This document shows, one piece after another, positions 8,489 to 18,120 of a stretch of DNA of 19,464 nt (its first letter is position 1; the number at the start of each line of letters is the position of its first letter). This DNA comes from Entrophospora sp. SA101 (lineage: Eukaryota > Glomeromycota > Glomeromycetes > Entrophosporales > Entrophosporaceae): positions 13,266-32,729 of the forward strand of contig CAUDNR010000369.1 in NCBI GenBank assembly GCA_958430865.1. Direction: 5' to 3'. Made by a program: the position numbers and the translations under genes. Under the pieces are notes generated by a model. It was not told where the DNA came from and did no database searches. It saw only the letters and a program-made list of their open reading frames with translations.

Positions 8489-8905
8489 TAATTTCCCGTC
8501 TACAAAAACATTTCGTCAGGTATCATTAGATCATTTACCATACATTTCTATTAAGGTTTGTCTTCCACTATCACAATGTTATTTTTCATGCAAAACTTGG
8601 TAGAAAGTGACATTACAATTCATATTAAACCACTAGAAGTAATTTGTTTTTCGGGAATACATTTTACTCTAATAGTAATCGCAGTAGGTGATGAAACATT
8701 TAATTTATTTTAGTATGCCGATTTTAAATTTTTTAATTGATAAAGATAAATTTTATATGTCCTTGGCTATTTCTTTGTTCGCATTATTAATTTTTTAAAT
8801 TAAAATGTGTTCGGAAAATCCGATTCACATAAAAAACTAAGATTCGCATTAATACAGTTTTTCATTTAATTTGATGGTCAAATATAATAGAATTTTCCGG
8901 TCCTA
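8489..8905. other. Intergenic stretch, nothing recognised
   Basis: AT-rich sequence with no sizeable open frame and no clear repeat apart from the tail of the TTTCGTCA cluster at its left edge. Confidence 0.5.
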
Positions 8906-9272
8906 ATATGGAGCATAGACAATAGAAGGGGGTTAACGTCAAAAATCATGATTTTGAATTGACACCAGAGATATACGTAACTTATCACAAGGAACAAGTT
9001 TAGCTTAGAAACTATGCTCATTTTACTTGATAAAGTCTTCTATTATTAAAGTTTTTTTAAAAAATAGCAAACAAGACATCGGCAACAGAAACAATGATAA
9101 TTACAAAGATCATGATTTTGAATTAACAACATTTTTATATGCAATTCATCGTAACAATTAACAATGGATTTTAGTTTAGTAACCATACCCGCTTAATAAA
9201 ATTTCGTAAAAGGTATAAAAATGCAGATCGTGATTTCGACGTTGACTCCTTTCTATTCTCCATGCCCCATAT
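8906..9272. mobile_element. 367-bp inverted-repeat element with 45-bp ends
   Basis: The left arm (8906-8951, starting ATATGGAGCATAGACAATAG) and the right arm (9272-9228 on the minus strand, starting ATATGGGGCATGGAGAATAG) align over about 45 bp with roughly ten differences. Inside, TCATGATTTTGAATT occurs twice in direct orientation (8946-8960 and 9110-9124). There is no open frame of note, so this is a non-autonomous element or fold-back relic of unknown superfamily. The exact ends are uncertain by a few bases. Confidence 0.65.
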
Positions 9273-9484
9273 GTTCGTTAAATTTTTTGATTGTAATGCA
9301 AATAAAATCAATATAGCTAAGGCACAGCCAATTTTAGTTTAAGGAAAAACTAGTTGACAGGTTTTGAAGCTTGAGTCATGAATAATAAACCTATCGGTTA
9401 ACTTTTTTAAAATGATATAAATTTTTTTTGTTTTAGTATTTTGAAGCTGACCGATTGTTAATTAATTGACTATCTCTCCATATA

Positions 9485-9590
9485 CAGTCAAAACTCATTT
9501 CAACAAAGTGGCTGGACATATAAGAAAATTTCATTTCAAATTTGTTGAAATACATATTTAATTATAATTCGTTGAAACAAGGCTTGACTG
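9485..9590. mobile_element. 106-bp MITE with CAGTCAA ends and TA flanks (copy 1)
   Basis: The element begins CAGTCAAAACTCATTTCAAC and ends GTTGAAACAAGGCTTGACTG, so the outer about 23 bp form an imperfect terminal inverted repeat. TA flanks both sides (9483-9484 and 9591-9592). CAGT..ACTG with a TA target is the Tc1/mariner/pogo pattern, and the outermost CAGTCAA is shared with the right end of the pogo-like element at 6743. It has no coding capacity. Confidence 0.78.
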
Positions 9591-9592
9591 TA

Positions 9593-10854
9593 CATTGATA
9601 TTAATATACTCAAAATTTGCCACCTCCCTTGTGTCACTTGATGTCTGTACTAATGTGATACATTCATTGGTTTTATATAAAATTGTAGTATGGTTATTGC
9701 TATATCTGTAATGCCATAATTAACTTTAATAGTTCCAAAATCATTTCCATAATTATTTGAACTCTTTATAATTATTTTATGTTCATTCATCTTGAGAATC
9801 TGTAATTATTACTATAATCACTTTTCCTCAAAAACAACTATCACATAGAACTACTCCTATATATAAAAATAATTAATACGAAACTAATTTACATCAGATC
9901 CACCACAGAATACAAAAATTATAGCACTATCAGAAGCATTTTGAAAAAGGAAAAGATTGCTCCTTATTGTTTTCAAGATAAATGATACCAAACTATTCAA
10001 GGATATTAGATACAGAAATAATTGCCTATGAAATTTACCAAGAAAGAGTTTTCAAAAAAAGTATTGAAAAAATCTGATCAAGGACCTAGAAGGTACAGAA
10101 AGTTAAAAGAATAAAATGCCATAAAACTATGACCCTGGGTAAACAATACAACAGATTCATTATATATTATTTTTTTGAAAATTTACTATGACCTTGAACC
10201 AGAAAAAGATGGCTTTTATTGGAAGCTTTCCAGGTCCTATAAAATGTTCAATAGATTATGATTATGTTGATCTTAAAATAAATTATTAAAAATTGACCTG
10301 CTTGAGCTACATTGTTTTTGAAGCCTATATTCATTCTACAATTAATTGTCCACGTTTATATCAATTCCCATTGTAATCAATATTTGTATTAATTGATTAT
10401 TAGTAATATTTGAGAATAATAATTTGTGACTATTATTAAAATATCAATTATTTTATTCTAGATTTCACTATCAAAGCAGTAGTATATACTTAAAACAGAA
10501 ATTAAAACAGAATAATAATTGTGATAAAGGAAAGCTTTCAATGTTAACTTGATGCTTTGTTACTTTAGCTGGAATTTCGTCATTATTGCAAACAATTTTA
10601 AGAGCCTGTTTTCTTGAATTCGGCTCGAACTTGAAATTTCAAGTATTAACTCAAGTCTGCTCAACTTAGAGTTTCTATTCAAATAAAATGAATAAGATGA
10701 ATAATAATAATTTTAATAAATGAATAATAATAATTTGAACAACTTAAATAAAACAAAGAATTCGAATAAAAAGTAAATAAAACCAATAAAACGATCAATT
10801 GAGTTACATTACTATTACTATTACAAATAGGAACTTTAGCTCAATCAATTTTTA
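9593..10854. other. Long intergenic stretch without a supported gene
   Basis: There is no open frame of 60 codons on either strand. Between about 9970 and 10260 the forward frames carry short protein-like pieces (for example RILDTEIIAYEIYQERVF) separated by stops and frame changes. They may be an old coding relic, but I cannot assign it. Near 10385-10460 there is a weak inverted repeat of AT-rich words. No RNA gene was recognised. Confidence 0.4.
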
Positions 10855-10960
10855 CAGTCAAACCTTTCACTCCAACAAATCTTGTTTCAATAAATTATAA
10901 AATTTGTGTTACTACGAATTTTTATATAAAATTCATTGAAACGTGATTAGTAATTTTGAT
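10855..10960. mobile_element. 106-bp MITE related to the copy at 9485 (copy 2, decayed right end)
   Basis: It starts TA+CAGTCAAACCTTTCACTCCA and contains ATTCATTGAAACGTG where copy 1 has ATTCGTTGAAACAAG. Taking the degenerate TTGATGTA at 10956-10963 as the right end gives the same 106-bp length as copy 1. The right terminal repeat is strongly eroded, so this copy is older or damaged. Confidence 0.55.
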
Positions 10961-11042
10961 GTAACAGATTCATTTGAGCCAATCTCGAGCTAAATATAAA
11001 TTCTGCTCAGCTTGTTCAGAAAGCTTTGGTTTTATATTACAG

Positions 11043-11266
11043 TAGATATTTCAGAAATTGAGCACACTGTTGAAATTAGAAAAAATAAATGTATTAGAAA
11101 ACACGATACAAATATATTGCACTTTGCTTATATTACTTTGGGATCAGATATGTGTGATACTGTTGCAAATATTAATGAAATTTTGGCTGTAAAATATTGT
11201 ATTGAATCAAATCACTTTAAAATTCAAATTGAAAATTTTCCATATATAAATTATTACAATCTATAG
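11043..11266 (+). CDS. Unassigned exon-like open frame
   Basis: A frame of about 74 codons follows an acceptor-like TTATATTACAG (ends 11042) and stops at TAG 11264-11266. It reads VDISEIEHTVEIRKNK ... LGSDMCDTVANINEILAVKY ... FPYINYYNL. Mixed polar composition with few low-complexity runs makes it look more protein-like than the surrounding sequence. There is no in-frame ATG near its start. It may be a terminal exon or a relic; I recognise no domain. Confidence 0.25.
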
Positions 11267-11652
11267 CAGATTCTCTTTATAATAGCCCAAGCCAATTGTA
11301 TAAGTGTATTGTTCAAGTAATAATAATACCAAGGATGTTAGTCAAAATGGTTTTGGAAAACAGCAATTTCGGTAAGCAATTTCGGATTTACAATATTTTT
11401 TATATCAATAGACATAAAAAAACTACCCAGAATTTTGGCTATTGAGTTAAAATGTTCAAATAATTTCAGATATAATTTGGAACTGATAAAGCTAACTTTG
11501 GGCAACTATGAAAACTATTTCGCCATTTCAAATTCAGTGATGATCTACATGGATTTGCCAAAAACGTAATACGTAATTACGAAATTAATTACTATTACGC
11601 GTGACGAAAAATCAATTACGCATGACGAAATTAAATGATACCTATTATTTAT

Positions 11653-12034
11653 CCGTTATACTAGTATAATGACATAATTTGTCAACTTTTTTTTTAGAAT
11701 TATAGAATTTATTCTGTTATAACGACATGTGGGAGAACCAGTCAAAATCATTCTGATCATTTCTAAAAAACATAAGGAAATTAAAACTTACACCAGGATC
11801 AAAATTGACCAGCATCGTGGAAATTTCTGGTAACATTTCCGTATAATGCTGGTCAATTTTGACCCAGCGTAAGTTTTGAATTTCCTGATAGAAGAATGAA
11901 TGAAATAAAAATGATATATAATAAAAATAAAATTATAAAATCACATGATAATGATTCTCATGTGACTTCCCGTTATAATGACATTCTCGTCATACTGACA
12001 TTTTTTGCTTGTACGGAGAGCGTTGTTATAACGG
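11653..12034. repeat. Middle inverted repeat with CCGTTATA ends inside the fold-back element
   Basis: CCGTTATA at 11653 is mirrored by TATAACGG ending at 12034. Variants of the same word recur inside (CTGTTATAACGACATG near 11715, CCCGTTATAATGACATTC near 11968). The inner parts around 11710-11735 and 11955-11985 also align in inverted orientation. This looks like a separate transposon nested in the outer one, or the inner part of one long arm. Confidence 0.5.
11775..11886. repeat. 112-bp near-palindrome (hairpin core)
   Basis: The left arm (11775-11814) and right arm (11847-11886) are inverted repeats of about 40 bp with only a few differences; the perfect inner block is TCAAAATTGACCAGCAT and its complement. 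The 32-base centre is itself partly self-complementary (GGAAAT against ATTTCC). Transcribed or single-stranded, it would fold into a strong stem. Confidence 0.85.
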
Positions 12035-12376
12035 GAGTGGCTTGTATTATGATATTTCCAATAATTAATTCGTTGTTATTCGTAATTAATTTCGTCGCCC
12101 GTAATACGGTAATTAATTTCGTAATTACTTTTTTAAAGAGGAAAATAGTAATTGATTACGATAATTACGTATTGCGTACTTACGGTGATTAGTCAATTAC
12201 CATCCCATGTATAATAAAACCACTTTTGTAGTCAGAAATTAAACAGTTGTTTAATTTTCCATTTGGTTGTTGGATAGAACTGAGGTTTTGTTTATTGCTT
12301 TGGTATAAAGCAAAAGTTTTTGACATGGTTAACCAGTGTAGTGCTAACAACGGTTTTCATAGAAAATTTTCACAAT

Positions 12377-12496
12377 AGTAATTAATTCGTCGCCCGTAAT
12401 TAATTACATAATTACGTTTTAAAGAGTGAAAGTGGTAATTAATTACGTTAATTACGAATTACGTATTTACGGTAATTAGGTAATTACCATCCCATG
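12377..12496. repeat. Solo second copy of the fold-back element's right arm
   Basis: This segment runs parallel to 12079-12209: both contain TTCGTCGCCCGTAAT, then TTTTAAAGAG, then TAATTACG-rich sequence, and end CAATTACC/GTAATTACC + ATCCCATG followed by TA. Identity looks around 80 percent by eye. No matching left arm is seen nearby. Confidence 0.75.
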
Positions 12497-12625
12497 TATA
12501 ATTAAGAGAGACAATTTTGGCTAAAATGCTTAATTACTATATTATTAGGTATATGTATGAGATCAGTTTTCATAAAAATGACTATTGATACCATTATTTG
12601 AAAAGGTTTTTGATTTTCTTTGTAG

Positions 12626-12788
12626 AACATATCACTGCAGTATCTATTGTTTATAAAGTAATAGAGGAGAACCCATTATTCATTAAGGAGGACTTGAGAC
12701 AATTAATTTTTAATGCAATCTCAGCTGTAAAAAATTTATATGAAGAGAATTCAGAAAAGCATAAAAACTTTTTGGGATACCTTTTAAG
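12626..12788 (+). CDS. Unassigned exon-like open frame
   Basis: The sequence TTTCTTTGTAG precedes it and GTTAGT follows it, both plausible splice borders. It encodes about 54 residues (HITAVSIVYKVIEENPLF, then KEDLRQLIFNAISAVKNLY, then EENSEKHKNFLGYLL), which read like amphipathic helices. No partner exon is recognised upstream or downstream. It could be an exon of a lineage-specific gene or a relic. Confidence 0.28.
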
Positions 12789-13341
12789 GTTAGTTTTGTA
12801 TTCTTTGAAATTATTTGTTGGCGCCATGTGAATCTTTAGATGCATGGGGTATCTTCTTGGTCTTGGTCTGTGATAGATGTTGATATACAAATCATGTGGG
12901 CTGTTTCTGTCACAAATAGTTATTATTATGACTGCTACAAATAATTGCAAATTTTATTTTTACACATAATTTCACTGTAAATAAATAACTGATCAATTGA
13001 ATTCATTAGTTACTGCTCTAATTTTCTCATTTTTATCTATTATATTTGTATAATTTGTAGAGGTATCAATGACATAAAAAAGATTTATATTGAGAACAAA
13101 ATGATGTTTTCCAATTTTCTTGTATTATAACTGCAATAGAACCTTCGATGACACCAAGTATATGAAGGTTTATCATGTACTATTTTACATATTATAAGTC
13201 AATCAAGCAAATGTAATGCTTCAGTTTTAATCATCTCTCTTGTTTAAATGTTTTATCACATAAATACTCAACAAGGTGGGTTCTTCATGTCACATTTCAA
13301 TTGACAATAAACCTGTATAATATTCTTTGGCGATGTTATTT
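12789..13341. other. Intergenic stretch, probably the eroded 3' side of the helicase relic
   Basis: Only short, unconvincing frames are present. On the minus strand a few protein-like pieces (for example KTEALHLLD, then KPSYTWCHRRFYCS, about 13230-13090) could be the far C-terminal part of the RecQ-like pseudogene, but they match no motif I can name. Confidence 0.3.
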
Positions 13342-14055
13342 TAGCATTTTCATTAAACTTACCACTTCCTCAATTACCTCTACCATTTTGAGCACATCTG
13401 ACATCAAATTAAACTGTGCTCATAAACAATTTCCACAACTTCTACACAGAGAGGACTTGGATTATCATCATTCCATGCAAAATATTTCACCAGCATATGT
13501 TCCTTACAAGTATATTGCTACTCACAAAAATGAACAACTTTAAATATTTTTAAACCAGATAGGTTTGTCTTTTATCTATTTCAGAACCTCTGCTCATTTC
13601 CTCAGTTACTCTACAAAAATGTATTGTATTATTATTAGCTTTAATTTTATCAAAATACTCTTTGTGCTATAATTAGTGCCAATATTATGTCAAGATAAAA
13701 TATCACAGATTTTGCAGGATTCCTATTTTTTTTTTTGCGCAAGATTGCCTATCACAAAAAGGTAAGTTATACTGTATCATTCTGTTTGATTTTTAAAGCA
13801 ATAGTTTCTTTATCTATCTATACTCAATGGAAATGTATATTGTATTGCTAGGCGAATTTTTTACCCATACCAAAGGCATCAGTTGTAATCATAACCTGAT
13901 TGTGTCAACTTCATATTTCCATGATATTCATCATTATTACTTTGAATTTCTAGATAAATATATAAACCACCACACTTTCCAATTATACAATGTTCAGGAA
14001 GTAAGGGAACCAATGGAACAGCCGAAGCACCTCCTTTTGTTGTATATAATAGCAT
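13342..14055 (-). pseudogene. Decayed RecQ-family DNA helicase, C-terminal half
   Basis: Minus-strand pieces in several frames follow the order of a RecQ helicase C-terminal half. From 14055 leftward: CIIGKCGGLYIYLE ... EYHGNMKL (motif IV region, about 13999-13908); then, shifted in frame, VMITTDAFGMG (motif V, about 13899-13863); then IRLAIQYTFPLSID (about 13857-13816); then RNPAKSVIFY (the stretch after motif VI, about 13725-13696); then CKEHMLVKYFAWNDDNPSPLC (about 13508-13446); and, in another frame, CRSCGNC (about 13448-13425), which recalls the RecQ zinc-binding cysteines. The run AQFNLMSDVLKMVEVIEEV follows after one stop. RecQ enzymes unwind DNA in repair and recombination, but this copy has several frameshifts and stops, no GRAGRDG motif, and no ATP-binding half, so it cannot be functional. 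The order and spacing support one pseudogene, although introns may add to the frame changes. Confidence 0.65.
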
Positions 14056-14086
14056 GATAAATGATTTTTATTTATTTGTAATTCGG

Positions 14087-14705
14087 CATTAAAGTTGGCG
14101 GCAAATCCGAAATATCTCGGCAAGTACTTTACAAAATCCGAAATTAAATTGGCCAATCAAAATTTGTATTTTTGTGTGATATTAAATCAGCTAATCAAAA
14201 ATTTAACACATTATTAATTGAAAATTTGTATTCGTTCGTTGCATGAAATAATACTACAACTACAAAAGGCCTGGTTATAAATTAAATAATGTTTGGATTA
14301 TTTTATTCGATTACCTTTGAATAAATCACCTGGTCATTTTTCTGGTGAATGAAAATTCTGCGAACAAAAATGGAAACGTATTTATTTATGTCCATAGTTT
14401 ACAAATCACATTTAGCAAATGTTTGTGAATAATAAATAAGCTTTTATTTTTATTTCAACCCAAATTTACTTTTTATTTGAATATAATTATGTCTAATTAA
14501 ATAAATTTTAAATATTTTTCTGGATTTATCAAATTTATCTATCAAATTTGGCAAATTTATATGTTCCTACAGAAATTTAGGATTTCGGCAAACATTTAGT
14601 ATTAGTATTAGGACCTCAACAAACGTTCCGGATTTCGGCAAACATTCGGATTTCTATTCTAAAATTCGAAATATTTTGGATTTTATTCGGCGACCAACTT
14701 TATTC
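14087..14705. mobile_element. 619-bp inverted-repeat element abutting the helicase relic
   Basis: The left end has ATTAAAGTTGGCGGCAAATC followed by CGAAATATCTCGG. The right end, read inverted from 14705, has AATAAAGTTGGTCGCCGAAT then AAAATCCAAAATATTTCG, giving about 35-40 bp of imperfect terminal repeat. GATTTCGGCAAACATT occurs twice near the right end (about 14583 and 14633), like subterminal binding repeats. There is no open frame of note. It lies about 30 bp beyond the visible front of the helicase pseudogene and may have cut it off from its ATPase half. Confidence 0.65.
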
Positions 14706-14712
14706 AACATGA

Positions 14713-15782
14713 ACAGTAAGACTTTGATATATCACGAAGCATGTATCCACCATTTACACCTTTAAGAATTGTTAGTTTACATGTATTGTGTGAATCCTAA
14801 AATAAATAAATAAAAATGTGAAAATATATAGAACTTATTATATATATTTATTTGCCAATATGGGGGCTTTTCAATAGAAACGGACCATATTGTGAAAATT
14901 TTGAGTTAATACCATTGCTATATGTAATTCCTCATGTATGACTAATATTACTAGCATCTAAGTTAGTTAGATATTAATGGTCAAACTTCTGCATCAAGTA
15001 AATCCAAATGTGAGCAATTATTTACATTAATATTTTTAATTTTCTGTAGAGAATAAAAATATAATTTTGGACTTCTATTCGTTTAAAGGAGAACATTGAG
15101 AGATAAAACTTGTACTCTAACAAGTCACGACAGCAAACAAATTACAAAGTCTATTGATGTTATGCACATTCATCCCAGAGCTATCACTCTTTCACAAGGT
15201 AGCGAGTTTTGTACTGCCATTAGACGTTGCAGATTTCGATCAATTCAAAGTTGCTTTTCAACATTAATATCTAATTAGATTCCGAGTAAATTTATCGTTG
15301 ATTTTATCTTGGTGTTGATTACAATAAATCCAAGCTTTTTACGTGTATAATTTATATGAAGATTATAACCCATTTTTAAAGAAAGACCCGTGACTCAATA
15401 AACTTTATCCGATGGATAGCAAAAAAAGCAAATTCTTTAAAAAGAAAGAAACTATTTGCGGAATAATAATTGTTTATGTATGTCATCTGTACCACACGAT
15501 TAAATCTATTACTATTTACTATTAAAAAAATCGGTGAAACCCTTTTTATAGATTGGGTTTTATTATTATCTGGTTGGTGGGTTTTATCTGTTATCATTAT
15601 TTGGTTTGATAAAAAATTATTACCAAAAACGGTAAAAAAATAATAATAATTTAATAATTTGATCTATCTCATCATAGATATAAAGAAACTTCCATTATTT
15701 ATTTATGTAAAAAAAATATATTTTATAATTTATAATTTTCCTTTGGAAAAAAAAAAAGAATAATTCAAAATTAAATTTAAAA
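14713..15782. other. Spacer and presumed promoter region of pyruvate carboxylase
   Basis: This is the upstream region of the rightward carboxylase gene. A 60-codon frame at 15096-15278 (SIDVMHIHPRAITLSQGSEF, then CTAIRRCRFRSIQSCF) lies in slightly GC-richer sequence and matches nothing I know; it opens with TTG, not ATG. The last 180 bp before the ATG are A/T runs. I see no certain TATA, CCAAT or other defined site. Confidence 0.4.
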
Positions 15783-18082
15783 ATGAATGAACATTCAGTG
15801 GAAAGTATTCGGCGTGATAGTCAGGTCTTGGGACATCTTCCAAAGATCATGGTGGTCAATCGTGGTGTAATTATATAATATATATACTTATTTATTTTTC
15901 TATCTATTTAAATAAAACACACAATATATTTATTTTCTTTCCCGCCCATCATCATAAAATCCATTATTCTTCATTTTGTTTAATTTTTATAGGAAATAGC
16001 CATTAGAGTTTTTCGCACAGCCCATGAACTTTCCATGAGAACGGTTGCAATTTTTAGTCATGAAGATAGATTATCAATGCATCGAAATAAAGCCGATGAA
16101 GCATACCAGATTGGTGATCCGAATGTTTATTCAGCAGTTGGTGCATATCTTGCTCAAGATGAAATAATTAAAATAGCTAAACTTCGTAATGTCTCAATGA
16201 TTCATCCTGGTTATGGATTTTTAGCTGAAAATTCTAGTTTTGCTAAGAAAGTTGAAGAGGCTGGAATAGCTTTTATTGGACCTACACCTGATGTTATTGA
16301 AAAAATGGGCGATAAAACAAAAGCAAGAAATTTAGGTTTGAATTTTTTTTCAGCACACGTGTATTTATAATTGAATGAATATAAAATTTTAATTTATTAA
16401 TTAATCATCATATATCATATATAAATTGATTTGTATTATTATTTGAAATATGATTAGCTATACAGTGTGGTGTTCCAGTTGTTCCTGGTACTCCGGGACC
16501 AATTTCTACAATTGAAGAAGCAGAAAATTTTATAGCTGAATATGGATTTCCAATAATTGTTAAAGCAGCAATGGGTGGTGGAGGTCGTGGTATGAGAGTT
16601 GTAAATAGCAGTGAGACATTGGTAGAATCGTTTGGAAGAGCTAAATCAGAAGCTTTGGCTGCTTTTGGTGATGGGACAGTGTTTTTGGAAAGATTCTTGG
16701 ATAAACCAAGACACATTGAAGTTCAAATACTAGCTGATTCTGCTGGTAATGTTGTACATTTGTTTGAACGGGATTGTTCGGTCCAAAGACGTCATCAGAA
16801 AGTAGTCGAAGTTGCTCCTGCATTGAATTTAGATGTAAGTATTCTTTAATGATTGAGAATGAATGAATAAGTGAGGAGGTGAGGGAGTGTATAAATTTAT
16901 TTTTTAAAAATTTTTTTATATAGTCAAATCTTCGTGAAAAAATTCTTGCTGATGCTATTAAACTTGCCAAATCTGTAAATTATCGCAATGCTGGTACAGT
17001 CGAATTTTTGGTTGATCAACAAAATAGACATTATTTTATTGAAATTAATCCAAGAATTCAAGTTGAACATACAATAACAGGTAAATGAATAGACAGAAAA
17101 AAGACAATGACAACAAGTTGAATAAATAAATAGTTAGTTAAATAGTATCTTTTCATTGTATTTTATGCTAATATCAAAATATTCATCAATTAATTAATAT
17201 ATTTACTTTTTACGGATGAATGAATGAATATTTAGAGGAGATTACTGGTATAGATATTGTAGCAGCACAAATTCAAATAGCTGGAGGTGCTTTACTTTCT
17301 CATCTATCACTGATTCAAAACAGAATTCAAACCAGAGGATTTGCAATCCAGTGTCGTGTTACCACTGAAGACCCATCAGTGAATTTTCAACCAGATACTG
17401 GTAGGATAGAGGTGTATCGATCATCTGGTGGTAATGGTGTTAGATTGGATGGTGGTGCCGGGTATGCAGGTGCAGTGATTACACCTCATTATGATTCGTT
17501 GTTAGTCAAGTGTACGTGTTGGGGGAAAACTTATGAAATTGCTAGGCGTAAGATATTACGAGCTTTGGTTGAGTTTAGAATCAGAGGTGTCAAAACAAAT
17601 ATTCCTTTCTTGCAACGACTATTAACTCATCCCGTATTCATGGAGGGAAAAACATGGACAACCTTTATCGATGCTACACCTGATCTTTTTAAATTAGTCG
17701 GCAGTAAGAATAGAGCCCAAAAAATATTAAAATATTTAGGTGATGTGATTGTTAATGGAAGTAGTATTAAAGGACAAATGGTTAGCAAATTATAAAATTT
17801 TTTGTTATTTTTATTTGTGACAATTGCTAATATACGCACACACACATATAGGGTGAACCAGCCTATAAGAAACCACTTATTCTACCATCAATTCGATCAT
17901 TGGCAGGACCAGAACCAATTGATGTGAACCATTCACCAGATTATGGATGGAGGCACATATTATTAGAACAAGGTCCCGAAGCATTTGCTAAGGCTGTTCG
18001 TGATTATCAGGGTGTTTTGATTATGGATACAACATGGAGAGATGCTCATCAAAGTTTATTGGCTACCAGAGTCAGAACTATT

Positions 18083-18120
<38 letters not shown>

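Larger units (their letters stand above)
11548..12209. mobile_element. 662-bp fold-back element with long inverted arms
   Basis: The left arm (about 11548-11640) begins CATGGATTTGCC and the right arm, read inverted from 12209, begins CATGGGATGGTAATT. Both are flanked by TA (11546-11547 and 12210-12211). The arms share blocks such as GTAATTACGAAATTAATTAC and the nearby GCGTGACGAAA/GGGCGACGAAA, and both are rich in TAATTACG. Two further inverted repeats sit inside, nearly centred on the same point. A 98-codon frame at 11896-12192 lies across these repeats and is not taken as a gene. Confidence 0.6.

Noticed and set aside
8401..8520. CRISPR-like array of TTTCGTCA repeats
   Set aside because: The repeats are short, irregularly spaced and in both orientations, and the genome context is eukaryotic; subterminal transposon repeats explain them better.
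11896..12192. 98-codon forward open frame
   Set aside because: It lies across the arms of the fold-back element and is made of its TAATTACG and CCGTTATA repeats; no domain and no conservation-like composition.
12651..12950. 99-codon minus-strand open frame
   Set aside because: It overlaps the better exon-like forward frame at 12626-12788, has no recognisable domain and looks like an antisense shadow.
13301..13543. 80-codon forward open frame
   Set aside because: It is antisense to the zinc-binding part of the helicase pseudogene, which explains the interval better.
13827..14057. 76-codon forward open frame
   Set aside because: The opposite strand carries the RecQ-like motifs in this same interval, so the forward frame is taken as their shadow.
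15783..15845. Mitochondrial targeting peptide on pyruvate carboxylase
   Set aside because: Only about 20 residues precede the catalytic core and they include several acidic residues; this fits the cytosolic fungal form better.
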